49,103 nt of DNA from Beijerinckiaceae bacterium (GTDB lineage: Bacteria > Pseudomonadota > Alphaproteobacteria > Rhizobiales > Beijerinckiaceae), in contig CANJWR010000012.1 in NCBI GenBank assembly GCA_947478455.1, positions 1-49,103 of the forward strand, written 5' to 3'. Under the pieces are notes generated by a model. It saw only the letters and a list, made by a program, of their open reading frames with translations. It was not told where the DNA came from and ran no database searches. Shown here in pieces: positions 31,674-40,883 of this stretch. The position numbers and the translations under genes were made by a program. Positions within the stretch are counted from its first letter, which is position 1; the number at the start of each line of letters is the position of its first letter.

Positions 31674-34289
31674 CTATCGAGCACTGCCCCTCGCTTCCGC
31701 CACCAGATCGTCCGCCGCCTCGGCGAGAATCTGATCCTGCGCCTCGCCATAGACCGGCTCGCGGCCGATTTCCAGCATGACCGGAACTGCAAGCGGCGAA
31801 ATGCGCTCCAGATGCTTGTGCAATATCTTGCCCCGTACACGCCCCAGCATATCCGCCAGACGCGCCAGATCGAGCAGGCCCGTATAGGCGTCCTGCCGGG
31901 CTGCGCGCAGCAGAATGTGATCGGGCTCATGACGGCGCAATACGTCGTAAATAAGATCGGTCGAGATCGTCACCTGACGGCCCGACTTTTCCTTGCCCTG
32001 AAAACGGCGCTCGATAAGCCCGGACACGATGGCGCAATTGCGGAAAGTGCGCTTCATCAGGGCCGATTCCTGCAGCCAGTCTTCCAGATCGTCGCCCAGC
32101 ATATCCTCGCTGAAGAGTTCGGCGATGGAAAGGAGGCCGTTTTCCGCGCGTGCGCCCACATCTGAAAGCGACCAGATAGCCAGCGCATATTCGTTCGCCA
32201 CAAATCCCTGAGGTTTGAGTCCCAGTCGCTCCATCCGTCGCGTCAGCAACATGCCGAGCGTCTGATGCGCCAGGCGTCCCTCGAACGGATAGGCGACGAG
32301 AAAATAGCGATTGCCGCGCGGAAAGGTCTCGATCAGCAGTTTGTCCGCAGGCGGCAGACGAGAGACTTTTCTTTGCAGCGACAGCCAGTCACATACCTGT
32401 TCGGGCAATTGCGTCCATTGCGATGGCGCGGCGATGATCTTGCGAACACGCTCGGCCAGATAGGTTGAAAGCGGAAATTTTCCACCCGCATAGGATGGCA
32501 CCTTCGGCGCGTCGGAATGTGCACGCGCCACATGCGCTTCGTTTTCGACGATGCCAACCAGCGAGAGGATTTCGCCGCCGAACAGAAACGTATCGCCGGG
32601 CGAAAGCGTTTCGAGAAAATACTCCTCGATCTCGCCCAGCACGCGCCCGCCGCGCGACACGCGGCCCGTATAGGGCTGCGATTGTCCGCCCGCGAGTTTC
32701 GCCGGATAGTTGAGCAGCGACGAGCCGCGCGACGACGACGCTTTGCCGGACGATGCGCCGCCGCGCACGAGTCGGACTTTCAGCACATCGGACTCGACAA
32801 TCGTGCCCACATTCATCCGATAGGATTGCGCGACTTTCGGATGCGCAATGCGCCACAAACCATCTTTGGTTCGCTTGATCTTTGCGAAGCGATCATAGGT
32901 TTTCAACGCATAGCCGCCGGTGGCTACGAATTCCAGCGCATCGTCGAAATCTTTGCGCGACAGAGCCGCATAGGGTTCCGCAGCTGTGATTTCACTATAA
33001 AGTTCATTGGCCTGGAATGGCCATGCGCATGCCATTCCGAGAATATGCTGACATAAGACATCGAGATTGCCGGAGCGCGCCGGCGGCGTATCCTGTGCGC
33101 CGACATTTGCGGCGTCGATGGCCGCGCGACACTCAAGCACCTCAAAGCGATTGGCCGGCACCAGAATGGCGCGCGACGGTTCGTCCAGCCGATGGTTGGC
33201 GCGGCCGATGCGTTGTGTGAGTCGGCTGGCGCCTTTCGGCGCACCCACATTGATGACGAGATCCACATCGCCCCAGTCGATGCCGAGATCGAGCGTCGAT
33301 GTGCAGACGACCGCCTTGAGCGAGCCCGCCGCCATGGCGCCTTCCACGCGGCGGCGTTGACCTGCATCCAGTGAACCATGATGCAGCGCAATCGGCAGAT
33401 TGTCCTCGTTGATGCGCCAGAGTTGCTGGAAGATCGCTTCCGCCTGTGCGCGCGTATTGACGAAAACCAGCGTCATGCGGGAGTTCTTGATGCGCTCGTA
33501 GATCTCGTGAATGGCGTGATAGGCGCCATGCCCGGCCCACGGCAGGCGCTCGCGCGTATCGAGCATCGACAGTTCCGCCGGCGCGCCGGGCGGCGCTGTG
33601 ACAAGCGCCGCCATCTGTGGTGTGCGCTCTTGCGATTGGTTCACCAGCCATCGCCGCAACTCGTCCGGGTCGCGCACAGTCGCTGATAGCCCGACGGCGC
33701 TCATGGCGGGAGCCAAAGTGCGAAGACGGGCGAAATCGAGCGCCAGAAGATCGCCGCGTTTCGATGTGACGACAGCGTGCAACTCGTCGAACACCACGCG
33801 GCGCACAGTTGCAAATAACGTGCGCGCATCCGCGCTTGCCAGCAGCAGTGCAAGCTGTTCGGGTGTGGTGAGCAGAATGTCGGGCGGCAATCGCTTTTGT
33901 CGTTGCCGTTTTGATGAGGGCGTATCGCCGGTGCGCGTTTCGACGCTGATCCGCAAGCCCATTTCGGCAACCGGAATTTCCAGATTGCGCGCTACGTCCA
34001 CCGCGAGCGCTTTCAATGGTGAAATGTAGAGCGTATGCAGACCGCGATCCTGCGCACGATTGGCGCGCCCGCGCAGATCGGCAAGCTCAACCAGCGAGGG
34101 CAAAAATCCCGCGAGCGTCTTGCCCGCGCCCGTGGGGGCGATCAGCAGCGCGGAGCGGCCCGCCTGCGCCTGCGCCAGCAGCGCGAGCTGATGGTCGCGC
34201 GGCGTCCATCCGCGCGCCGCGAACCATTGCAGAAATTGCGGCGGCAAACGCGCGTCGTTTTCGACGACCGGTTTGCGCGCCCTCGCCAT
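31674..34289 (-). CDS. ligase-associated DEXH-box DNA helicase (Lhr-core type)
   Basis: An 871-residue superfamily-2 helicase. The Walker A motif APTGAGKT is at 51-58 and the DELH box at 168-171. Then come SATVRDPDELRRWL, the second RecA-like domain with FVNTRAQAE and HHGSLD, and QRIGRANHR (motif VI). The Lhr winged-helix and beta-barrel parts follow; the protein lacks the very long C-terminal part of E. coli Lhr. This is the size of the ligase-associated Lhr-Core proteins, which unwind 3'-tailed DNA. The start codon overlaps the methyltransferase stop (TGATG), and the stop precedes pdeM by 4 bases. Confidence 0.95.
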   Translation of the reverse strand: MARARKPVVENDARLPPQFLQWFAARGWTPRDHQLALLAQAQAGRSALLIAPTGAGKTLAGFLPSLVELADLRGRANRAQDRGLHTLYISPLKALAVDVARNLEIPVAEMGLRISVETRTGDTPSSKRQRQKRLPPDILLTTPEQLALLLASADARTLFATVRRVVFDELHAVVTSKRGDLLALDFARLRTLAPAMSAVGLSATVRDPDELRRWLVNQSQERTPQMAALVTAPPGAPAELSMLDTRERLPWAGHGAYHAIHEIYERIKNSRMTLVFVNTRAQAEAIFQQLWRINEDNLPIALHHGSLDAGQRRRVEGAMAAGSLKAVVCTSTLDLGIDWGDVDLVINVGAPKGASRLTQRIGRANHRLDEPSRAILVPANRFEVLECRAAIDAANVGAQDTPPARSGNLDVLCQHILGMACAWPFQANELYSEITAAEPYAALSRKDFDDALEFVATGGYALKTYDRFAKIKRTKDGLWRIAHPKVAQSYRMNVGTIVESDVLKVRLVRGGASSGKASSSRGSSLLNYPAKLAGGQSQPYTGRVSRGGRVLGEIEEYFLETLSPGDTFLFGGEILSLVGIVENEAHVARAHSDAPKVPSYAGGKFPLSTYLAERVRKIIAAPSQWTQLPEQVCDWLSLQRKVSRLPPADKLLIETFPRGNRYFLVAYPFEGRLAHQTLGMLLTRRMERLGLKPQGFVANEYALAIWSLSDVGARAENGLLSIAELFSEDMLGDDLEDWLQESALMKRTFRNCAIVSGLIERRFQGKEKSGRQVTISTDLIYDVLRRHEPDHILLRAARQDAYTGLLDLARLADMLGRVRGKILHKHLERISPLAVPVMLEIGREPVYGEAQDQILAEAADDLVAEARGSAR

Positions 34290-35227
34290 CAGGGTTTTTC
34301 CAGAACGACGATCAGGCCCGGCACGGCAATGTCGCGATCCTTGCGGTAGGAGGCGTCCTGAACATTTTCGACTTTGAATCCGAATTTCGCCGCCAGCCGA
34401 TCAAGATAGCCGCGCGAATGCGCAAAGCGCAGATCGTCGCCAAGCACATAGCCTTCGGCCATCGTCGCCTGCAGGGAGAAGCCGAACAGTCCGCCCTTTT
34501 GCAGCACGCGCGCCGTCTCGCCGAACACGCCCTCCAGATCGCCCATATAGACGAACACATCGGCGGCCAGCACGATGTCGGCGCTGGCGTCGCCCTGCAT
34601 CTTCATGAAGCCGACGAGATCGGCGGCGGCCAAAGTGCAGTAAAGGCCCGTCAGTTGCGCCTGCCGTACCATGGCGGGTGAAAGATCAACGCCGCTGAAA
34701 GAGGACACATTTTCGCGCAACGCCGTTGCAGCAAGGCCGGTGCCGCAACCGAGATCAACCGCATGAGAAAATCTGAAAGTGCGCCCGAGACGCGCGCAGG
34801 TTTCGGCTATCGCGTTGCGAAGCAATTCCGGCGCGCAATAGTCCAGGGCTTCCACCAGATGTGCATCGAACGTCGGCGCATATTGATCGAACAGCGCCCG
34901 TACATAGGCCTGCGGCGCATTGACCGGCGCATCGCCCCTGAGGCGCGCGATGCGCAGAGCCGAGCCCAGCGAATCCTCGCTGCTCAACGCAAGCGCGTGC
35001 GCGTAAGCAGTTTCAGCCTTGTGGCGCTCGCCCGCAGCTTCAAGGGAATCCCCGAGCGCGAACCATCCTGCGGACCAGTGTGGCGAAAGTTCCAGTGTCT
35101 GTTCGAGCAGGTCGGCTGCTGCTGCGTGATCGCCTCCGGCGCGCGCCGCCATCGCATAATCGTAACGGCGGTCCGCCAGCATATTGCCGGAAGACTGCGC
35201 GGCGTCGGAACCCGATGTTTCGTTCAT
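34289..35227 (-). CDS. TPR-containing class I SAM-dependent methyltransferase
   Basis: A 312-residue protein. TPR-like helices (about 23-90: YDYAMAARAGGDHAAAADLL and then WFALGDSLEAAGERHKAETA) are followed by YVRALFDQYAPTFDAHLVEA and a Rossmann methyltransferase domain with VDLGCGTG at 157-164 and FSGVDLSPAMVRQA. The target is unknown; family members with the FDQYAPTFDAHL head include protein and lipid methyltransferases. It shares a start/stop overlap with the helicase gene, so it heads the same leftward operon, although it is not part of the known ligase-repair set. Confidence 0.88.
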   Translation of the reverse strand: MNETSGSDAAQSSGNMLADRRYDYAMAARAGGDHAAAADLLEQTLELSPHWSAGWFALGDSLEAAGERHKAETAYAHALALSSEDSLGSALRIARLRGDAPVNAPQAYVRALFDQYAPTFDAHLVEALDYCAPELLRNAIAETCARLGRTFRFSHAVDLGCGTGLAATALRENVSSFSGVDLSPAMVRQAQLTGLYCTLAAADLVGFMKMQGDASADIVLAADVFVYMGDLEGVFGETARVLQKGGLFGFSLQATMAEGYVLGDDLRFAHSRGYLDRLAAKFGFKVENVQDASYRKDRDIAVPGLIVVLEKP

Positions 35228-35405
35228 GGCCGGACATGAGCCCCCGCAGGCGTCAGCGTCAAGTCTTCTGGGTGGTGCGTCCGCGCACAGCGGCGGATCT
35301 GGAGAAGAATATGTTCACCATCAATCGGCGGCTGAAGAGACGCCCGAGACCAGACCAGACCAGAGCGAGACCCGCAGCGGCTCGCGCCACAAACAGGAGC
35401 ACGTC

Positions 35406-35699
35406 ATGAATATCATCTCGAAGAAAACCGTCACCGCCACCCTCGGCGCTCTCACCCTCGGCGTCGGCCTTGCGGCTTCCGCCTCTCCGGCTGCTGCCTG
35501 GGGCGGCGGGTTCCATCATCACCATGGCGGCGGCTGGCGCGGCCCGGCTCTGGGCCTCGGGCTTGGCCTTGCGCTCGGCGGCGCCTATGCGGCCTCCGGC
35601 TACAACGGCGGCTACTACAGCAGCTGCACGTTCGAGCGCCGTCCGGTCTTCAATCGCTTCGGCGATGTGATCGGCTACCGCCGGATCCGGGTGTGCTGA
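35406..35699 (+). CDS. small exported Gly/His/Tyr-rich protein
   Basis: A 97-residue exported protein with a strong ribosome site (AGGAG at 35394-35398). A signal peptide (MNIISKKTVTATLGALTLGV...SPAAA) precedes WGGGFHHHHGGGW, a Gly/Ala/Leu-rich stretch that could form a membrane or beta-rich segment, and an end with SSCTFERRPVFNRFGDVIGY and a terminal Cys. Two cysteines in the mature part could form a disulfide. Such proteins are common in this order, sometimes annotated as sulfur globule-like, but no function is established. A strong terminator follows. Confidence 0.85.
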   Translation: MNIISKKTVTATLGALTLGVGLAASASPAAAWGGGFHHHHGGGWRGPALGLGLGLALGGAYAASGYNGGYYSSCTFERRPVFNRFGDVIGYRRIRVC

Positions 35700-35720
35700 G
35701 CGGCGCTGCTGCCGGACCCG

Positions 35721-35751
35721 AAAGGCCTCGTCTGCCCGGCGAGGCCTTTTT
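35721..35751 (+). terminator. Rho-independent terminator
   Basis: AAAGGCCTCG (35721-35730) and CGAGGCCTTT (35740-35749) form a perfect 10-bp stem with loop TCTGCCCGG, and the T run continues to 35751. It ends the small Gly/His-rich gene, with a stop 22 bases upstream. Confidence 0.92.
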
Positions 35752-35849
35752 CGTCGGGTTTGCGCCATGTGCGGGCCCGCACATCCGGGGAGAGGCGTTC
35801 GGGGCATTCTGATCATGCGGATACGGAACGCCGCAACCCGGAGAGAGCC

Positions 35850-36131
35850 ATGATGAAGCTGAACCTCACCCCCTTCACTGCCGCCGCTGCTCTGCTGATC
35901 GTCGGCGCCAATCTGTCGTTGGCCGCCGTCGGCATGGGCCGTCCGGTCGCAACGGTGACCATCGCCAGCGAAAGCATCCGCCCGCTGACGATCAAAAAGT
36001 CCATTTCGGCCACGCCCGCCTATGGCGTCGACGACGAGGATTGCGTGCTGCAGACGCGCCGCGAAATTCTCGACAATGGCAAGGAAAACATCGTCCGCAA
36101 GCTGGTCTGCGCGGATATCGAGGTCGATTGA
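35850..36131 (+). CDS. small exported protein of unknown function
   Basis: A 93-residue protein with GGAGAG upstream; ATG 35853 is an alternative start. MMKLNLTPFTAAAALLIVGA is a signal peptide, cleaved near NLSLA. The mature part of about 68 residues has two cysteines (DEDCVLQTRREI and RKLVCADIE) that may form a disulfide. I do not recognise a family. It lies after a terminator and 47 bp before the exonuclease gene, so it may share a promoter with the repair genes downstream. Confidence 0.75.
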   Translation: MMKLNLTPFTAAAALLIVGANLSLAAVGMGRPVATVTIASESIRPLTIKKSISATPAYGVDDEDCVLQTRREILDNGKENIVRKLVCADIEVD

Positions 36132-36178
36132 GAATTCGCCTGCTTTTGCTTTAGGCCGGCTCACCCTATCTAGGAGGC

Positions 36179-37210
36179 ATGGCCGCCACCGATCTGCTGA
36201 CCCTCACCCCGGCGGGGCTCTATTGTCCGCCCGGCGATTTTTACGTCGATCCCGTCCGCGCCGTGCCGCGCGCGCTGATCACCCACGGCCATTCTGACCA
36301 CGCCCGCGCCGGCCACGGGTCCGTGCTCGCCACGCGCGAGACGCTCGCCATCATGGCGATCCGGTATGGGGCCAACTTCACCCGCGCACAACAGATTGCC
36401 GCATACGGCGATACGCACGACATCGGCGGCGTCGCGATCCGCTTTCATCCGGCCGGCCATGTGCTGGGCTCCGCGCAAATCTCCGTTGAGCACAAGGGCT
36501 GCCGCATCGTCGTCAGCGGCGATTACAAGCGCGAGCGCGATCCCACCTGCGCACCGTTCGAGCCTGCGCGGTGCGATGTGTTCATCACCGAGGCGACATT
36601 CGCGCTGCCGGTGTTTCGTCATCCACCCGCCGCGCGCGAGATAGAACGCCTCCTTCGATCGCACAGGCTCTTTCCCGAGCGTACGCATCTGGTGGGCGCC
36701 TATGGACTCGGCAAGGCACAACGCGTGATGGCGCTGTTGCGCGAGGCCGGCTACGAGCGCCCGATCTACATGCATGGCGCGGCGGAAAAACTGACCGAGT
36801 TTTTTCTGTGCGAGGGTGCGCCGCTTGGAGAAGTTCACAAGGTTGCGGCGGCGGATCACGGCAAGCTGGCGGGCGAAATCGTCATTTGTCCACCGACGGC
36901 GTTGAATGACCTGTGGTCGCGCAAGTTTTCAGATCCGGTGAACGCCTTCGCGTCGGGCTGGATGCGTATTCGGGCGAGGGCGCGCCAGAGCGGCGTCGAA
37001 CTGCCGCTGGTGATTTCGGATCATGCAGACTGGGATGCGCTTTGCGCCACGATTCTCGAAACGCAATGCGCAGAGGTTTGGGTCACGCACGGGCAGGAAG
37101 AGGCGCTGGTCCATTGGGCGCAATCGCGCGGGTTGCGCGCAAGGCCGCTGCACCTTGCCGGCTACGGCGACGAGGAAGCGGGCGATACGATTGTGGAGGA
37201 AGCGCAATGA
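36179..37210 (+). CDS. ligase-associated MBL-fold DNA exonuclease
   Basis: A 343-residue metallo-beta-lactamase/beta-CASP type nuclease from the ligase-associated damage-response set. The motif HGHSDHA gives H36, H38, D40 and H41; HPAGHVLGSAQI and GDYKRERDP are the later metal motifs. The protein starts MAATDLLTLTPAGLYCPPGD, as in the family. AGGAGG ends only 1 base before ATG, an abnormally short spacing. The stop overlaps the ligase start (ATGA). The usual partners, the helicase and PdeM, are present but on the other strand 2 kb to the left. Confidence 0.93.
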   Translation: MAATDLLTLTPAGLYCPPGDFYVDPVRAVPRALITHGHSDHARAGHGSVLATRETLAIMAIRYGANFTRAQQIAAYGDTHDIGGVAIRFHPAGHVLGSAQISVEHKGCRIVVSGDYKRERDPTCAPFEPARCDVFITEATFALPVFRHPPAAREIERLLRSHRLFPERTHLVGAYGLGKAQRVMALLREAGYERPIYMHGAAEKLTEFFLCEGAPLGEVHKVAAADHGKLAGEIVICPPTALNDLWSRKFSDPVNAFASGWMRIRARARQSGVELPLVISDHADWDALCATILETQCAEVWVTHGQEEALVHWAQSRGLRARPLHLAGYGDEEAGDTIVEEAQ

Positions 37211-38868
37211 ATCGCTTCGCCGCCTTGCTCGACCGTCTCGCCCACGAAGCCTCGCGCAATGCCCGGTTGCGCCTGCTGACCGATTATTTCAGCACAACCG
37301 CCGATCCCGATCGGGGCTATGCGCTGGCTGCGTTCACCGGGGCGCTGTCGTTCAAACACGCAAAACCGACGCTCCTGCGCACGCTGATTGCGGAGCGAAC
37401 CGATCCGATGCTTTTTGCATTGTCCTACGATTATGTGGGCGATCTGGCTGAAACCGTTGCACTGATGTGGCCGGCCGGTGGGGAAGTCGACCTTGGTGCT
37501 TCGGGCCACAACCGCCCGCCGTCGCCGACATTGTCGGATATTGTCGAGACCCTGCATCATACGAAAAAGGCCGATTTGCCGCAGCAACTCGCCGGCTGGC
37601 TCGATCAGCTCGACGAGGATGGCCGGTGGGCGCTTCTGAAACTCATCACCGGCGCCCTGCGCATCGGGGTGTCGGCGCGCCTCGCCAAGACAGCCATCGC
37701 GGCGATCGGCCACAAGGCGCCCGACGATGTGGAGCACATCTGGCACGGATTGAAGCCGCCCTATCTGGATCTGTTCGCGTGGCTTGAAGGCCTCGCGGAT
37801 GCGCCGCAATCGTCGAACCCCGCACCGTTTCGCCCGCCGATGCTGTCGCATGCGCTGGAAGTAGTGGAGTTCGAGACGCTGGCGCCCACCGATTTCGTCG
37901 CCGAATGGAAATGGGACGGCATTCGTGTGCAGGCCTCCGCCGGTCGCGATGAGGCGGGACGCTACGCGACACGGCTTTATTCGCGCACCGGCGAAGATAT
38001 TTCGGCGGCCTTTCCGGATGTGCTCGACGCCATGCAGGAGGCCGGTTTCGGCGAAACTGCCGTCGATGGCGAATTGCTGATCGTGATCGACGGGCGCGTG
38101 CAGCCTTTCGGGGTTCTGCAGCAAAGGCTTAATCGCAAGACCGTCTCGGCGAAACTCGTTGTGGAATTTCCGGCGCATGTAAGGGTGTACGATCTGCTCT
38201 CCGAAAATGGCGAGGACTTGCGCGCGCTGCATTTCGTCGAACGTCGCGCGCGGCTGGAGGCTTTCATGACGCGGATCGAAAATCCGCGTTTCGACCTGTC
38301 GCGTCTGGTTCTGTTTGAGACATGGGATGAACTTGCCCGGGCCCGCCGCGATCCGGCGAGCGCCGGGGCTGGCGACGACGCGCAGGCCGTCGAGGGCGTC
38401 ATGCTCAAGCGCCGCGACAGCATCTATGTGCCGGGGCGTCCAAAAGGCCCGTGGTTCAAATGGAAGCGCGATCCCTATGCGGTCGACGCCGTGCTCATGT
38501 ATGCGCAGCGCGGGCACGGCAAGCGTTCGTCATTTTATTCGGATTTCACCTTCGGGGTCTGGCGCGGCAGCGAACTTGTGCCTGTCGGAAAGGCCTATTT
38601 TGGCTTTACGGACGTGGAGCTAGTGGAGCTTGATCGCTTTGTCCGAGACAACACCGTCAACCGCTTCGGCCCGGTTCGCGAGGTGACGCACGAGATCGAC
38701 AAGGGACTCGTGCTCGAAATCGCCTTCGAGGGGCTCAACCGGTCGACGCGCCACAAATCCGGCGTCGCCATGCGGTTTCCGCGAATCGCCCGTATTCGTC
38801 GCGACAAGAGCCCGCGCGACGCCGATCAACTGGAAATACTTGAAGCCCTGATCGGCGCAGCGAGATAG
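37207..38868 (+). CDS. ATP-dependent DNA ligase of the damage-response cluster
   Basis: A 553-residue ATP-dependent DNA ligase of the type encoded with the exonuclease/helicase/PdeM set (sometimes named cisplatin damage response ligase). The N-terminal DNA-binding domain (about 1-205) is followed by the nucleotidyltransferase domain with EWKWDGIRVQ; K235 is the adenylated lysine. GVMLKRRDSIYVPGRPKGPW and FKWKRDP are motifs IV-V, and the OB-fold domain ends the protein. It overlaps the exonuclease by 4 bases and ends directly against the symporter gene on the other strand, with no gap between the two stops. Confidence 0.95.
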   Translation: MNRFAALLDRLAHEASRNARLRLLTDYFSTTADPDRGYALAAFTGALSFKHAKPTLLRTLIAERTDPMLFALSYDYVGDLAETVALMWPAGGEVDLGASGHNRPPSPTLSDIVETLHHTKKADLPQQLAGWLDQLDEDGRWALLKLITGALRIGVSARLAKTAIAAIGHKAPDDVEHIWHGLKPPYLDLFAWLEGLADAPQSSNPAPFRPPMLSHALEVVEFETLAPTDFVAEWKWDGIRVQASAGRDEAGRYATRLYSRTGEDISAAFPDVLDAMQEAGFGETAVDGELLIVIDGRVQPFGVLQQRLNRKTVSAKLVVEFPAHVRVYDLLSENGEDLRALHFVERRARLEAFMTRIENPRFDLSRLVLFETWDELARARRDPASAGAGDDAQAVEGVMLKRRDSIYVPGRPKGPWFKWKRDPYAVDAVLMYAQRGHGKRSSFYSDFTFGVWRGSELVPVGKAYFGFTDVELVELDRFVRDNTVNRFGPVREVTHEIDKGLVLEIAFEGLNRSTRHKSGVAMRFPRIARIRRDKSPRDADQLEILEALIGAAR

Positions 38869-40647
38869 TCACGCGCCCTTGTCGGGGTTCAGCACATCCT
38901 GTTCGCCATGCAAGACGCCCTCCACAAAAGCGCCGCCCTGACTTTCCGGTCCGCCTTCGCGAAACAGACTTGTGGCGACCCCGCAAACAAACGCCGCTAC
39001 GCAGGCGATGACGGCGCTGGCGGCGAGCCGCTCCAGCGAAGGAGACGATGCGCCGGTGACGATCACGGCTTCCGCCGTCGCCAGTCCAACCAGCAACGCG
39101 ATAGTGGCGTCAGCGCCTGCCGCGCGTGGCCAGAGTGAAAGCGCCAGCAGCGGTGCAAGCGTTGCAGTCGAGAACGCAATCGCCAGTCCGATCAGTGTCC
39201 GCGCATCGAGATCGCCCGCATGGATGATCGCCCCGCAGGCCACGACGGCGACGATCAGCACGATGCGGGTGATAGCGAGGCGTCGGCTTGTCAGGGCCGA
39301 TGAATCGCGCACGCGATAAAAGGCGTCATGCCCGATGGCGGTGCCGACGATCTGGAATCCTGCTGCGGCAATCATCATCGCCACAGATGTCAGCGCCGCC
39401 CCGACGAGCCCCGAGAAAGCCACGCTCAATCCGCGCGAAGCCGGCAAGCCGATCGTCAGCCACGCGCCGGTTGCCGCATAGTCTTCTGCGCGCAGCACAT
39501 TGTTGAAGCCGGTCAATTTGCGACAGGCGTCCATGGCTTCCGAACCGCGCGAAACCGATTGTCCGCAGATCGTCACGAGGCCTTTGGCGCTTGCAGAATA
39601 GACGAAGTCAGGCAAGCGATCAGGCCGCTGTCCGGCCATGCGCTGGTCGAAAGCCTGCGCGGTCAGTGCCATGGTGGCTCCCACCAGAGCCGCGAAGGCG
39701 CCTGTCCACAAAACGGCGGCGAGCCCGGCGCGGCGGGCGGAAGATCCGTCCCGGCATGTCATGGCAGGCGACAGCAGGGGCGCCAACACCGCGACCCCGA
39801 TGGCGATGGCCGCCACCAGCACAGACGCCATGGTCTGATCGGGCGCCGTCGTCACCGTATGCCATTCGGTCATGCGGGCGAGCGCCTGAGTCCACAGCGC
39901 CGCATCGCCCAGCACCGGAAATGGCAAATCGACGCCGCGCGACATCAGGATTCCCATCGGAAACGCAAAGGCGGCCAGAAAGATTCCGGCCGCGCCGGTC
40001 GCGGTCCAGACGACGCCAGTTACCCCACCGGGTACGACAATGAGGATCAGCACCAGCCCGGTCAGGATCGAGGCCGAAAGCCGACTGGCGCCGGAGGTTT
40101 GCAAAAGCGCCCGAACCGCAGTCTCAAATCCCGCAAGCCCGATCAGCGCTCCGACCGCCGCCACGACAGCCACGACGCCGAGCCGCAGGGCCAGATTGGG
40201 AAAGCGCGACGCGATCAGATCTGGAATCGAGAAAGCGCCCGTCTTGCGCAGAAACGGCCCCACCACCAGCGCCGCCAGAAAAAAGCCGCTCCCGAAACCG
40301 ATCAGAAGCCCGGGGAAAGATGTCCCTCCCGGCGCAGGCGGCGCAAATGGCAGAAACAGCCCGACTCCTATCGAGGCAAGCGCCAGCCCCGCATAGGCGC
40401 CCGGCACCGCGCGGCCTGCCGCATAGAATCGCGAAACCCGCATGGTGCGAACCAGCAGTCCCACGGTCGCCAGTCCCGCTGCGGCCGCAACCGGGGCCAG
40501 CACCGACACGAGCCTTTCGGGCACGCCAAGCCGGTCCAGAAGGGCCACCAATCCCGCACCCAACGCAAAAGCCGCCAGCGCAAAGGCCACGCGACCGTCA
40601 ATTCCGGCTCTTTCCAGAAGGTCTTCGTCAGTGAGGGGCTTTTTCAA
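38869..40647 (-). CDS. sodium:solute symporter (SSS family, acetate-permease-like)
   Basis: A 592-residue membrane protein from TTG 40647, which has GGAGA at 8 bases; the frame is also open back to GTG 40764, but that part is polar and not conserved. About 13 hydrophobic helices are visible. SRFYAAGRAVPGAYAGLALAS is the classic SSS N-terminal signature, and GAFSIPDLIASRFPN follows. The nearest match by eye is the VC_2705-type subfamily related to acetate permease ActP. The substrate is probably a small carboxylate. It diverges from a LuxR-type response regulator with a 236-bp gap between starts, so that protein could control it. Confidence 0.85.
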   Translation of the reverse strand: MKKPLTDEDLLERAGIDGRVAFALAAFALGAGLVALLDRLGVPERLVSVLAPVAAAAGLATVGLLVRTMRVSRFYAAGRAVPGAYAGLALASIGVGLFLPFAPPAPGGTSFPGLLIGFGSGFFLAALVVGPFLRKTGAFSIPDLIASRFPNLALRLGVVAVVAAVGALIGLAGFETAVRALLQTSGASRLSASILTGLVLILIVVPGGVTGVVWTATGAAGIFLAAFAFPMGILMSRGVDLPFPVLGDAALWTQALARMTEWHTVTTAPDQTMASVLVAAIAIGVAVLAPLLSPAMTCRDGSSARRAGLAAVLWTGAFAALVGATMALTAQAFDQRMAGQRPDRLPDFVYSASAKGLVTICGQSVSRGSEAMDACRKLTGFNNVLRAEDYAATGAWLTIGLPASRGLSVAFSGLVGAALTSVAMMIAAAGFQIVGTAIGHDAFYRVRDSSALTSRRLAITRIVLIVAVVACGAIIHAGDLDARTLIGLAIAFSTATLAPLLALSLWPRAAGADATIALLVGLATAEAVIVTGASSPSLERLAASAVIACVAAFVCGVATSLFREGGPESQGGAFVEGVLHGEQDVLNPDKGA

Positions 40648-40883
40648 AAGGGGTCTCCGGCGGATATTTTTGCCCGATTCGCCGCCGAGCGACAGCCTTT
40701 GGGAAAAAATAAGACAGTCCGCAGCAGTAGATTTGCCGAATCCTGCTGATTCAGGCTTGCGCACAATTGTTTAGCGTTGAACAATAGATGAATTGATGCA
40801 AAAGCAAGAGCCTTCGTAGGGACTTTGCTGGGTGTCCGGAAGGTCCGGGCTCCGGGGGAAATGCCGGAAGGGCTGGAGGTCGC

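Noticed and set aside
39328..40749. 473-codon plus-strand frame opposite the symporter gene
   Set aside because: Low-complexity Arg/Gln/His-rich translation; the other strand has a normal SSS transporter.
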